Positions 1 through 11,400 of a DNA stretch of 64,000 nucleotides are shown in pieces (within the stretch, counting starts at the first letter, position 1; the number at the start of each line of letters is the position of its first letter). A program made the translations under genes and the position numbers. The notes beneath the pieces were generated by a model. The model saw nothing but the letters and a program-made list of their open reading frames with translations. It was not told where the DNA came from and ran no database searches. The stretch is taken from the NCBI GenBank assembly GCA_013180625.2, contig SNVD02001095.1, positions 62,001 to 126,000 on the forward strand, given 5' to 3'. This DNA comes from Boswellia sacra (taxonomy: Eukaryota; Streptophyta; Magnoliopsida; Sapindales; Burseraceae).

Positions 1-2609
1 AGAGAGGGAGATTTTAAGAAGTATAAACGAAGTTTAAAGGAAAAAAAGTTTAATTTTATTGAGAATATGAATTTTTTTAACAAAGAAAAAAACAATGAAT
101 ACAAGAAAATTTAAGAGAACATATCTACTGAAATATTGAGAAGAATCAAAAGTAGTTTTTGAATTGTATATCGTAAAAATGTATAAAATCAGGAAAGAAA
201 ACGTTTTTCTAGTTTGTTTCATAGGTTTTGACTCCAAAAAAATAATTTAAATATTTATTACAAGTAATATTACTCTTTTCAAATAATTATCCCAAATTTC
301 ATCCTTAGTGATATGTCAAGTAAGATGGCATTTATAATAAGGATGATGACATGATATCGTAAATGATTATCCTAATTTTCTAAGCAGAGGAAATTATAAA
401 AATGATCAAAATTAGTAGGTCTTGCTGTAAATTGACTACTTTCCAAAAATTTAAAGGTTACTGTTCTATCCAATGACCAACAACTTGACAGATGCTTTTT
501 TTGTTATAAAACAGTTGTGTTTGACGGACCGACAAGTATTGAATGCTAAAATCAACAATCAAAATCAACAGGTATCGAGATGTTTAAGGTTAAGTGTCTA
601 TCAAAGAAAAAACATTTATTTATCAAATTGTCAAAAGTTATGGCATCTAAATTTTCAATGCTTAGATTACTTTTCAAATGCACCGCTTAGTTTTCGTCCT
701 TTTTTATAATTCTTTCATACATAAAATGTTATTCATATAATAAAAATAATAACACATTACTTACTACTTGATCAATCAGTTAAGACAGAATTTAGATTCA
801 ATATAAGTTTTTATGCAGGACAATACTATCAATTTTATCATACATGTTTTTTAAATGTTAATTTTTATTTTATTTTCAATGTTTAAATCTAATTCTCTAA
901 TTATCAATCAAATACTAACTAGGGCGGTCCTAAGTAATAGACATCATTAAAGTGGCTGTTATAATATTTAATGCATTACTTTATTACGCAACTTGATCAT
1001 TAATATTAATTAATGGGTCAATTTCACCGACTTTCTTCGACGTTTACCGAAATCCTACGTGATCATCTGTAATTCTGAAAAATCTACATACCTCTCATGT
1101 GCATTAAGAACCAGTAAAAATTTTTGTTAAAAATGCATATTTTCTCAAATTACCCTTAATTGGCTCTTTAAAATATCTAAAATTCTGAAACTCTAAAAAA
1201 ATTAAATTGAAAAGATAAAGAAATTGCATTGAAAGACTTGAACTTTATAAGATAATTTTTTTTAGGTGCAGATGGGATAAATGTTTTATTATTTCAAGAT
1301 TTTAATATAAATTTTTTCAATAAAAATTTTTTTAAAGTTTATTATCATTTATTATAGTAGTAATTTTTTTAAGACTTTTTGAGGTAGTGGTTGATGAAAG
1401 GCTATATTACCAAGAATGGGGTTTTATCTTTATTCTTTTTTATTTTTAATTTAAAATTTTGAATATATTTTAATGGTAAAATTTGAGCAATTCGGAAAAT
1501 TGTATATTTTTAACGAAATTTTTAATGATTCTTAATCGAGACAGAGGCATGTGGGATGTTCAGAATAGAGATAGTCAAGTGAGATTTTGGAAAACCTCAA
1601 TAGAGAATCGTAGAATTGACCCTTCATTAATTAATCAAGCTGCTAAGGTGAAAAGTTATGCTTTGGATTTCCTCTGGCGCTATTACACATTAATTGGCAT
1701 ATATGGCAATTATATTTAAAAAATATGTATTTTAAACAAGAAAAATTTATAAACAATTTAAAAGGTATAAAAAGTTGCATGTAATTGATTTTAAATGTTT
1801 CGTTGAAAGTCTTGAATATGATATACTTAGTATAAATCTATAGTGGTTCGAGTTTAACACTAATGGATTCATATTTTGCATTAGTGGATTTCAAATAGCT
1901 ACATCCATGGTTTCGATGGTTGAGTAACAAGTTTTATGTCCATCGCAGTAGTTTCAAGTAAATTTCCCGAAATAAATATTAAAAACGATGCACAAATTAA
2001 GAATACTTTGCATATATAATAAATATGTAAAATACTTTTGTACATGAGAAGGGAAGAAAATAATAAATTCTGGTAATTTTTTTGCATAAAAAATTGATGA
2101 GATTTGTAATGATTCATAAAACTATATATATGGGTAAGATGGACTCATGGTAAGAACATTGATGATAATTAAGAAAAACTTATGTAAAACAAATATATAA
2201 ATTGATTTTATTGATTTGATGAGCCCATTGACCAAAATAATAACCTATCACAATAATTCATCAGAGCAATAAAATATTAATTGAGCAAATGGCTTGAAAA
2301 AAAATGACAAAATAGAATAAACCAAAGCTCAAAACTCAAGAAGGAAAAATATATGTAACCACATATTGACATGATATAAGATGTGTGTCTAGGCACAATA
2401 TGTTAGTAAAATAATATGGCGTATCAAATGCACATAAGTATTTTTTAATTTGGTGTCTTAAAAAAAAAGGAATGAATTAGGGTTGGCAAAAGAACCCAGT
2501 TGCGACTGGAGTCCTGGAAACTCTAGAAGTCACAACTGTTTATTTTGATTCTTAAAATCTAAAATTAAAACCCCAAATCCAAAATCCCCAATCGTAGCCT
2601 AAACCCGAC
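1..2609. other. AT-rich intergenic DNA, no gene seen
   Basis: Very AT-rich sequence with short homopolymer runs. The short open frames here have no recognisable domain, no codon regularity and no convincing splice sites. A stretch near 1540-1700 is less AT-rich than its surroundings and stays open for about 78 codons, but I cannot link it to any family. No clear transposon termini were found. Confidence 0.5.
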
Positions 2610-2980
2610 AAGCACTACAAGAAAGGGAGTCATATACTGCGTCTTTTTACGGTGGTTTTTAAAAACCGCCTTAAAAGGTATTTACGGAACACGTTTAAGG
2701 CGGTTTATTAAACCGCCGTAGAAAGGCTCTACAAAATCCCCAAATTGTTTCCATCTAACCCTACTGTGTTATTTTCCCTCTCGTTTCTTCTTAAGTTCCC
2801 CTATTTGTAAATTCTCTCCATTCAATTTCCTGCCTCTTCTTGCTTCTCGATTACTTCACGGTGCCAATTTCCTGCATTTCCAAACCCCTCCTCTTCACGA
2901 AACTCCAATTCTAGTATCAACTCTTCACTGAACAAAAGATCCTGTCTCAATTTCCTGTCTCAATCACTTTTGTATCGGAG

Positions 2981-3106
2981 GTATACACTATTTGCTATAC
3001 GCTGTTGAATAGTTGATTTCAACTTTGATATATGGAATAGCATGTATACACTATTTGCTATACGCTGTTGAATAGTTGATTTCAACTTTGATATATGGAA
3101 TAGCAA
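2981..3106. repeat. 63-bp perfect tandem duplication
   Basis: A 63-bp block starting GTATACACTATTTGC is present twice in direct succession (2981-3043 and 3044-3106), differing only in the last base. It lies just upstream of the captured E2F-like exon inside the CACTA element. The near-identity suggests a recent slippage or repair duplication. No function is evident. Confidence 0.85.
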
Positions 3107-3138
3107 TTTTAAGGACAAGAATCTGCTTGGTTGTTCAA

Positions 3139-3332
3139 ATGGCAAGCTTGTTGACCAGGAAATTCATCAATTTGATTCATGAGGCTAAAGATGGCACACT
3201 TGATCTGAAACGTACCGCTGAAGTGTTGGAGGTATAGACAATAAATTTAATCTGTTGGCATGTCTTGTTGCAACTATCTTATGTTTTTCTGTCTGCATCT
3301 GTTGTGTTGATTTTGAACAGGTTCAAAAGAGG
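3139..3332 (+). pseudogene. Captured E2F transcription factor fragment (DNA-binding domain)
   Basis: The frame from 3139 to 3231 encodes 31 residues including LLTRKFINLIHEAKDG and LDLKRTAEVLE. This matches the start of the winged-helix DNA-binding domain of plant E2F proteins (family pattern: LLTKKFI, then GxLDLNxAA, then LEVQKRR). It ends exactly at a donor-like GTATAG. An 89-bp intron-like stretch (3232-3320) ends in TTGAACAG, and the next frame restarts with VQKR, the family's next residues, before homology stops. Preserved exon and intron boundaries show the piece was captured as genomic DNA, not as a cDNA. The rest of the E2F domain, dimerisation region and transactivation region are absent, so no working factor is encoded. 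It sits inside the CACTA element on the + strand. Confidence 0.75.
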
Positions 3333-3957
3333 AATTACCTGTTGCATGTTACATATTACTTGTTGCCGCTTTTCCCAAACTATTTCTCACATGAGTTAAT
3401 TCTTTCGCTCATTTCTTCGAACACTTGGTGAGTTTCGACTGTACAAGTTCCTAATTGCAGCATTTTACTAAATGAACCTCTAGCATTGGCAGGGATGCTA
3501 TGGTATATAATTTTCAAATAAATTTATACGTTTTTGGATGTGATGGTTACCCTGCGTCAAATCTTATTCAGCCAAAGAGTGGATAACAGGCTTAAAAACG
3601 CTTGCCATGGTATTTTTGATATATGTACTAGACAAAATCTTGAAAACAGCGGCCTTGTGTGCAAGTTATCTTCGATTCGACAAATAACATTTTTGGATAT
3701 AAAAACATTGTAGTGTAGTTTTGATTATTCTTTGAGTTCATCTTCTGCTGTTATACAGGTCAATGGCCATCAGAAGTGTTCTCGCTTTTTTCTATTTGTC
3801 AAGTGTAGACTTGTTCAAGTTTATTTTCTCTTTGCGTATTATTCTTACCTGCAGCTGAAGCTGTTTGGTTTATATTTTAGTTGCTTGTGTTGCCTGAAAC
3901 GTTTTTCTATAATAAAATTGTGTGATATGACATGATGATGTTTTCTCAATTCTTCAG

Positions 3958-4042
3958 GTCTAAAAGGATTGTTGGGCTTGGATCAGGCTATGGCTTGGCT
4001 GGATTAGTTATTGCAGCAACCATAGAAGCATTAGAAGTTGGA
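3958..4042 (+). pseudogene. Captured methyltransferase exon, calmodulin-lysine N-methyltransferase-like
   Basis: After an acceptor-like TTCTTCAG the frame reads SKRIVGLGSGYGLAGLVIAA, then TIEALEV. The GSGYGLAGL block is a SAM-binding motif I, and the surrounding residues resemble plant calmodulin-lysine N-methyltransferase (family VIxLGSGYGLAGLVIAA). Homology ends near 4042, where a short repeat of GTTGGATCAGGCTAT is joined on and a stop follows. Only one exon-sized piece is present, so this is a captured fragment without function. It is the second host-gene piece in this CACTA element. The motif I identification is fairly safe. The exact parent gene is from memory of the family and less sure. 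Confidence 0.55.
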
Positions 4043-5739
4043 TCAGGCTATATCAATTAATTTGCTATTGTCAGGTGAAGTGCCGTGTGAGCAACCAAAA
4101 AATTCATTGGACACTTTCACTAGCAATCTTATAATTCAAATACAAACATTACCTCTCAATCCAAACCAAATTTGACGAAGAGTTTGCTTCCTATTTTCTT
4201 TCTTACATCACTGACTTTTCTTTTTCATGTAGTCTGCTTCAAGTATATTAATGTTTAAAGCCGGAATACTGTTTATGAATACTTCTCTTAGGATTTAATG
4301 ACTGGCCCTTGAATCTTTTAGAAATCCAATTATTTGCCTTGTTTTTTCTTTTTTGCTAATAGATCTTCTGTTGAGCCCGTTGCATGAATGAAATTCTTTT
4401 CTTTTGGATTGATAACAGAATATTTATTCTATGGACTCCCTATATAGTTGTTGTTTTTACCTGTCGCTGAATTGGTAAATTCTCAAAAAGTAGTTGCTGA
4501 AACTGGTACTGCTTCTGCTCATCAATACCTCTGTAGCATACAAGATGCACTTTATCAATTCTCCGATGTTTTTGTTTCTTTTAACAGGTAACTGAATTAC
4601 AATTCCTCTCTTGATTTGTTTGCTTTAACTGCTATAAATTGCAAGTGCATGTGCACCGAAAGAATTATAATCTTCAAATGCGTTACACTAAGGAAGGAAA
4701 AAGATTTATTTATTTATTTATTTTAGTTTCTTGGTTTTTTTCTTTATTTATTTATTTATTTTGTGTTCTTACTTTTTGGTTCTTGAATCGCTCAAAACAA
4801 TGCTGTAATGATAATTTTAGATGAAGTTTATCAGTAAGTAGCACCCTTTTCTTTAAAAAATAAATTCTTTTTTTGATTCAAACATTCGAAAATTGTATGG
4901 ACCCAATTCACCAGGAAGTAGACTGTAGCGAAATTGAACTTTAAGGTTTCGAACAATGTTACTAACCCCACTGTTTAAATTACTAAGTAGACTCTCATTT
5001 GAAGACCTAATTCATTAAAGATTGTTGTAAAAGACACCAAACCTTTTTCCTTCTCTTCGGCCATTGAGTTGTCCAATGGGCCTCCCACCTCTCGCATTTT
5101 ATCGAACATCAGTAGAATTAAGGAAAAAGAAACAAAAGTGAGAAAAATTAGCAACATTAATACTAAATATTCTAAATTAACTTCATGTATTTATTGAATT
5201 ATTTGTTAAATAAATAATATTAAATGAAATATACATGAAGCAAGTATATTAAAATTAATTAGCTAAAAATATTAACTTATATTAAAATAAATATTCAGTA
5301 TATTAAAATAAAAAATATTAAATGAAATATTCAGATATGTTGAAGGGTTTTGTTCTTGCTCACATTTTAAAATTTGTTAGAGGGCTTTTTTACATTATTA
5401 CTGATTTATTTTGTACTTTAAATATATAGGCAAAGTTAATTAGGTCACTTTGGTTTGAAGAAAGGGTTGAGCTATTTAACCCCTACTTAATTCAAGTTGC
5501 ATGTCTCCAAAATTTTTTAGTTGCAATTTCCCTCAATTGAATTCTTTTTGAAGCATTTTCTGTTACAACACTCATTTGGAGCAATTTGACTGGCCCAAAT
5601 TCCGAAATTAAAATATCTCGTTTTAAGATCAATTAAAATTTTAAAATGACTACAAGTAAAATTCTTGTCAAATTTTTGGAAAGTCGTTGTTAGTATTTAA
5701 TATGACCTGATAACCAATTGTAAACTCTAGGTAATTTCT

Positions 5740-5877
5740 TCAAAACCTGGGCTTAGATGCCATGCTAGTTACCATTTGATCCAAAAGCATAAGCTGCCCA
5801 GCAATGGTGCTAAAACTCTCTGAAGTGTTAACACTGTCTATGCTATCTAGTGGGATCATCCCTTCGGCCAGAACCAT
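5740..5877 (-). other. Unrecognised exon-like open segment inside CACTA element
   Basis: On the minus strand a 45-codon frame begins MVLAEGMIPLDSIDSV and ends in TGA at 5740. It has balanced amino-acid composition, unlike the AT-rich noise around it. It is preceded by a TAA and, further upstream, by an acceptor-like GTGCAG at about 5910-5920. It looks like the last exon of a third captured gene, in opposite orientation to the E2F piece. I do not recognise the parent gene. Confidence 0.35.
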
Positions 5878-7118
5878 TGTTTATTTTTCTGCTGCACAAC
5901 CATTACGTTCCTGCACTTAAAACAATGTCATATTAAAGTCACTACCATCTTTATGTAGTGGAGTCAACAACATTCTACCGCCTTTGTTTCTATGTGAACA
6001 CCACTATTGATTTGTTTTTGCCATACCAGAACCTCTGATCGCTGGATTTGCTGCCACTTCTACCACAACTGGTCTTGTTCTTTTAATGATTTTATGATTG
6101 AGGATTGCTGTGCGAATGGATAATTATGTTTATATTTACATGTATCATAGATTTGTGGTTTAGTTTTTGGACATTTTTTAACCTAAGTTAGGTTCGTGCT
6201 TGGTCCTGACTGATAAGTCTTTGAGGTTAGCATCCCTTGAAAAGCATTATGAAGTCTTCCTCTAGGAAAAATTTGATACCTAAAGTTTTGACCGTTAACA
6301 TTACAGGGATAGGAACACTGGCATATGGGATTAAGTGTCAATTTCTGTCACCAGGGTGAGTTTAATTTATTACATAATATCTTGCTTCCTTTTATAATTA
6401 TTTCCATGAAATTATTATTATTATTTTTAATTTGGATAGCTCAACATAATTCCATGCAATTTACACTTTTCTTTATATGATTCTTTAGAACTTAAGTTTT
6501 AAATTGCTGACACTGCCTCCATTACTTGAATAGGATTAAATCTAGAATTATTTAACTATATTTGATTTTGTTCACTGATGTCATTTGCTGCAGCCTGTGA
6601 AAGTAATTGATTCCCACTTGGTTTCATCATTTTTTGACCATGTCAGTGTCATTGTTTTGTATGTTATTTTTTTATTTTTAATATTTGGTTAACATAGTTA
6701 GCAAGTGTATGCAATTGCAATAATGTTAATAGACTTGCTTTGTTATTTCTTACAGGTTATTTATCAAGTTACAAGTTGTTTACCAAGTTGTAGGTTGTTT
6801 ACAAAGTTTTGTAATTTATTTATCAGATGATTAAATTATGTGAAAGTTGTTGAAATCTAACTGACATGTTTACTTGTTTAATTATAAGATAATGAATAGT
6901 GTGGATGATGATTGCGTTATATTTGGTTTTCTTGGATTATGATTGAACAATTATATGAGATATTTTTGTATTTGATTTTATTACATTATATTCATTAAAT
7001 GAATGAATAAAGAATTATATCAAAATATTTTTATGGGACAGGTTAATTATTTTGTAAATAATAAATAAATATAGAATAGCACAAGTAGTGAAACTTTGAA
7101 AAAAATTTTCTAATTATT

Positions 7119-7551
7119 TACGGCGGTTGCCTATCAGTCCACGACAATTGTACAAAAATTATATAAAATCTTTTTACGGCAATTTTTTGATTTTTGTAAA
7201 AACAAACTATTTACGGCGGTTGCCCATCAGTCCACGACAGTTGTACAAAAATTTTATAAAATCTTTTTACTGCGATTTTTTTGACTTTTTACGGTGGTTT
7301 TTTATCCGCCGTAAATACTCCTTTTTACGGCAGACACGAAACTGCCGTAAAAAGGTATGTTTATTGCCAATCCTGTTTCGTCGAATGTTTTTGCGTCGAA
7401 CAACTAAACCGCCGTAAAACTGTGTTTACGGCGGGCCAAAACCGCCGTAAAAACTTTTATTGCGGTTGTTTTTGTTGCAGTTGTGAGCCACCGCATAACC
7501 GCAGCAAATGACTATTTACAGCGGTTTTGGCCCGCCGTAAATAGTCCTCCC
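7119..7551. repeat. Subterminal repeat array of the first CACTA element
   Basis: Repeated units of TTTACGGCGGT and its complement occur in both orientations. They include two near-identical copies of a block running from TTACGGCGGTTGCC to ATAAAATCTTTTTAC at about 7119-7177 and 7210-7270. The left end (2640-2730) carries the same motif. In CACTA elements such motifs bind the element's own transposition protein. That role is inferred here from the family. Confidence 0.7.
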
Positions 7552-7853
7552 TGTTGTAGTGAAGACAACTTTTCTTTCCTTAAAATCCTAAATCTTTGAT
7601 CCATCATGTAAGCTCTTACGTTTCCATTCTTTTTCTTTTTCTTTTTCCTAATTTTCAATTTAAGTCTATTTTCCTTTTTTAGGCATTTAGTTTTTTTCCC
7701 GTCTTTTCTAAGAAATTTCCAAAATGTCTTTTCTAAGAAATTTCCAAAATATTCAATATTCTTTTGGATCTTAATATCATTTATATAAAATAATAAATCA
7801 TATATAGAGAACTAAGCAATCGAAATTAAATTGAGATGAAATCACACAAAATA

Positions 7854-7856
<3 letters not shown>

Positions 7857-7930
<74 letters not shown>
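7857..7930. repeat. Compound microsatellite (AT)n(GA)n
   Basis: About 15 AT dinucleotides run directly into about 22 GA dinucleotides. Perfect or nearly perfect throughout, so probably polymorphic between individuals. Confidence 0.95.
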
Positions 7931-7932
<2 letters not shown>

Positions 7933-8380
7933 GCAATTTCTACACCATCATCATCATTTTCACATCTGCCATACTATCATGGTGTTCGTGCAGGACGGAG
8001 ATGGTGGAAACCCCACTATTTAAATTTTGGTTTTTTATTTTTATATTTGATTGCTAAATATGCAATATTTTATTATAAAAAAATATAAAAAAAAACTGTC
8101 TCATCAAAAAATGCTTTTGGCCCCAAATAATGATAATTGATGAAGATTTGATAATGGAATGATTAATAATTGAGCTAATTAATTTAATTTCCATTCAATT
8201 ATTACAGTTGCATTGTATTATTTGATATTGAAGTAAAATAAGAGGTCACCTTTCACATTTTGATGAGACTCCAATCTATCTATTCACGATTTATATAGGT
8301 GGAAATATATAGTTTCACATAACAGGAAAAAGTTACGATTTGTTTGGGAAATTTGTATATATATTTTTAATCTTAGGAAA

Positions 8381-8590
8381 AAAATTAATTAACATTAATT
8401 AATCAGCTCTGCTGGTGATCCTGCATCTGGAATTCCTTGGAAACTTGCATTAATTAATTAACATTAATCAGTTGCTTCCATATAGTTATTTCCAAATCTG
8501 GAATTCCTTGGAAAGTTGTATTAATTAATTAACATTAATCACTTGCTTCCTGGTGATCCTCCATCTGGAATTCCTTGGAAACTTGCATTA
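8381..8590. repeat. Three imperfect tandem copies, about 68-70 bp each
   Basis: The block TCTGGAATTCCTTGGAAACT, followed by TTGCATTAATTAATTAACAT, recurs three times with small changes. A GGTGATCCTGCATC-like segment is present in copies one and three only. No function seen. Confidence 0.8.
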
Positions 8591-9483
8591 ATTACACTAA
8601 TTATCATTTATCTAACGATTTAGTATAATAAAATGACTGAGAGGGAATGAGAGAGTAATATTGCATCAATAAAGATTGGAAAGCTCAACAATAAGTATGA
8701 CAAACCAACAAAGCGACCACTAAATTATAGCACATGTCAATATAAATATTGATTGTCAAATAGATATATTAATTATAAGGAAATAAAAATTAAAAAAAAA
8801 TTATATAGTCCAAGTTATTGCGAAACTCGGATACGGTAGGGCTTTGCCATCCCTAAATGATCTGTTAAATTTTTTGTAAGTGGGCACAAGTTGAAAACCG
8901 ATTGTCAAATTTTCAAGTTGGGTTTGGGTACTCATATCCAAATAAGACCCAATCTTAGAGCTCAACATTTCCCACCTGAACAATTGAGCTTGGTTCGAAA
9001 AGTTACACTCAAGCAAATTCTTCTTCTGTTTTTTATTTGTATTTTTGTTTTTGTCTTCTTTTTTTGTCCCCTTATATTTGAGGTTTTTTTTTTCTTTCGT
9101 TTGTACCTTTTTATTTTCTTTTTCTGCCTTGGAGACCCATATCATAATGCTACAAACACTAAGCATAATTTTCCTCAAAGGAAAGTGTCCTCTCGTAGCT
9201 TGTTTGCTTCGCTTCTTTCCATTCCAATCTGAGTTTATGATCTGTATGGAGAGGACAAGTTTCTGTTGTTTGAAAATTGAAGCAATTAAATTTAAAAACA
9301 GCTAAAGGTAAGAGATAGAAAGGAAAAGAAGTTTCAAATCCATCATTTTCTCTCTTTCTCTCTCATTTTTACTACGTAAATTAATTTTGGCAGCAATTTT
9401 ACAATATTGGTGTCAAATTTCTAAACTGTAATATTTAATCCTTCATTTGTATAATGCTTGTCATCCTTCTTGTATTTATTATA

Positions 9484-9827
9484 GGGATAATTCTAATTTG
9501 CCCCCTGAGGTTAGGCTTAAAAAAATTGAGGACCTTAGTTTTCTGAAATCTAAGATTGCCCCCTGAGGTTACTGTAGCACCGTTAGATTTAACGAAAAAT
9601 GTATTAAACCGTTAGATTTAACGGAAAATGTATTAAATAATAACTTAATGCTAATATTAGATTTAATAAAAAATGTATTAAATAATAATTTAACGCTAAT
9701 AAGTAGTAAAATAGACTATAATACACTTTTCTAAATGGTTTGTAAAGCGTTAAGTTACTATTTAATACATTTTCCGTTAAATCTAACGGTGCTACAGTAA
9801 CCTCAGGGGACAAATTGGAATTATCCC
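9484..9827. mobile_element. Mutator-type MITE with long terminal inverted repeats
   Basis: A 344-bp element begins GGGATAATTCTAATTTG and ends with the matching inverted sequence (read inward: GGGATAATTCCAATTTG). The inverted homology continues through CCCCTGAGGTTACTG and CACCGTTAGATTTAACG. It is flanked on both sides by the 9-bp direct repeat TTTATTATA (9475-9483 and 9828-9836). A 9-bp duplication and long TIRs are the hallmark of Mutator-like elements. It has no coding capacity. Confidence 0.85.
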
Positions 9828-9836
9828 TTTATTATA

Positions 9837-10272
9837 TGAATATTATAAACATCTAACTAACAACTTGTGCTTCCATTTTTTTGTCATGACTTTTAATTGT
9901 TTACTCACAGTAATGATATGATCACAAAATCTGACGATTTTAACGAAGTCATACTTAGTTCAGTGAAGGTCGACAGTGACCCCATATTATTTGTATTTAA
10001 AAAATATATAGATTTATAATATAATTATTTAGATATACTTGATGTCCTTTTTATTTAGTATTTTTATTTATATTTTAAATTACCCTTTCGGTTTCCCTCT
10101 CTCAGCTCATAAAGGATTAGTCTTACGAATTACTTCTTTAATCTCCCTTGTTATTTCTCTTTATATTCTTTAGTTACAAGTATCAAATTCACTTCTCTTT
10201 ATTCCTTAATCTTATATATATTTAGAACAATTTGTTTTCGACTATTTTTAACTTTAACTTATGATATTAGAC
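9837..10272. other. Short spacer, nothing recognised
   Basis: AT-rich DNA between two transposons. No open frame, repeat or RNA gene seen. Confidence 0.5.
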
Positions 10273-10280
10273 TCTATAAG

Positions 10281-11392
10281 CAGGGGCGGACCCAAGATTT
10301 TGTGAAGGAGGGCATCTTAGTATTTTTAAATTTTTATAATTTCTTTGATAAACAATGAAAAAGAGAAATTTTATTAAAAATTTTAAAAAAATACATATAG
10401 ATAAGGGATATAATGAACCTTATCCCTTAAAATAAATTTTAACACAATAAACCAAAATTTAAAATATTAAAATATGATAGTTCAATAATTTAGTAAATAC
10501 AAAGTCATAATTGTCTCTTGCGAGTTTTTATGCTTTGAAAATGGAGAAATTCGCTGGTACATCCACTGCAGTGCAGCGGACGGCCTAGAATGCGTCACGT
10601 AGGCACCTCATGCTAATGTGGCGCCATGAGGTGCCTACGTAGCGGCCTGTGGTTGCATCCGCTGCAGTGCAGCGGATGTATGGTAGAATTTCTCTTGAAA
10701 ATGTTGCATGATTACCTTATTATATCAAAAATATTTTTCTAAATGCATGTAAGCAAGCTATCGTTTATCTATTCATCTCCCATTCGATTGCGTGATTCAA
10801 TCTTTACAATATTTATAGCAAAGAATGAATCAAAATAAATAAATAAGCATTAATAAACTATAAATAAATTTTATTGATAGAATATAGTAATAAGAATTAA
10901 TTAAAATAGGGATGTAATTTACTTGAAATGAAGAATAATTATTTCTATATTTTGTATTCGATTGCACTTATCATAAAAAAGGTATATGATTGTTTGCATA
11001 ATAAAAACAAGATATTGACAACAAATGAACATGAAAACTACATAAGAAAAGCAATAAAAATTTGATTAAAATTTTATGTATAAAATAAAGAGTAAAATAT
11101 ATAAATATAATAAAATATAAACTCGTTTGGCTTTTGAAGAAATTTGTTCTCGTCTTTTCTTTTGTACAAATTCGCAGGGGAGAAGAGTAGTAGGAGACAG
11201 GGTAGGTGTTGAAGATCAGTGGTCAGGTGGCTGTAATAAAAAGAAATTAAGAAATGTAATGTGTAGTTAAATTAGGTATTTTTCAATAATAGGGTGTATT
11301 TGAAACTAGTAAAACCTGATAGAGTAAAAGAGAGTTTAATTTTTCAAGAGGGGCCTAAGCCCCCCTTAAGTCCCAACATCGGTTCGCCGCTG
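10281..11392. mobile_element. Non-autonomous hAT transposon
   Basis: The left end starts CAGGGGCGGACCCAAG and the right end, read inward on the other strand, CAGCGGCGAACCGATG: an imperfect terminal inverted repeat of the CAGGGGCGGA type common in plant hAT elements. The flanks TCTATAAG (10273-10280) and TCTACAAG (11393-11400) form an 8-bp target duplication with one mismatch, the hAT length. No transposase frame is present in its 1.1 kb. A 151-bp MITE is nested inside. Confidence 0.82.
10544..10694. mobile_element. Short palindromic Mutator-type MITE nested in the hAT
   Basis: The element begins GAGAAATTC and ends GAATTTCTC. Its arms continue as inverted repeats built around TCCGCTGCAGTGCAGCGGA and GTAGGCACCTCATG, so the whole 151 bp can fold into a hairpin. 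The perfect 9-bp repeat TTGAAAATG flanks it (10535-10543 and 10695-10703), as expected for Mutator-like elements. It is far more GC-rich than its host. Confidence 0.85.
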
Positions 11393-11400
11393 TCTACAAG

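Larger units (their letters stand above)
2613..7561. mobile_element. CACTA (En/Spm-type) transposon carrying host-gene fragments
   Basis: The left end begins CACTACAAGAAAGGGAG and the right end, read on the minus strand, begins CACTACAACAGGGAGG. Both match the CACTA-superfamily terminal motif. A 3-bp target duplication AAG flanks the element at 2610-2612 and 7562-7564, which is the duplication length of this superfamily. Both ends are packed with short direct and inverted copies of a TTTACGGCGG-like motif (about 2640-2730 and 7119-7551), typical CACTA subterminal repeats. I see no TNPA/TNPD-like transposase, so the 4.9-kb element is probably non-autonomous. Its interior holds recognisable pieces of host genes, with introns, making it a Pack-CACTA (transduplicating) element. 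Confidence 0.88.
7565..9473. other. Intergenic DNA with simple and short tandem repeats
   Basis: No gene recognised. It holds an AT/GA microsatellite and a three-copy tandem repeat, listed separately. A 125-codon minus-strand frame at 8801-9178 has a lysine-rich, low-complexity centre from a poly-T/pyrimidine tract and a more protein-like end. I see no domain in it and do not call it a gene. Confidence 0.5.

Noticed and set aside
8801..9178. 125-codon minus-strand frame
   Set aside because: The middle is a Lys-rich translation of a pyrimidine tract. The remaining parts show no domain and there is an overlapping frame on the other strand.
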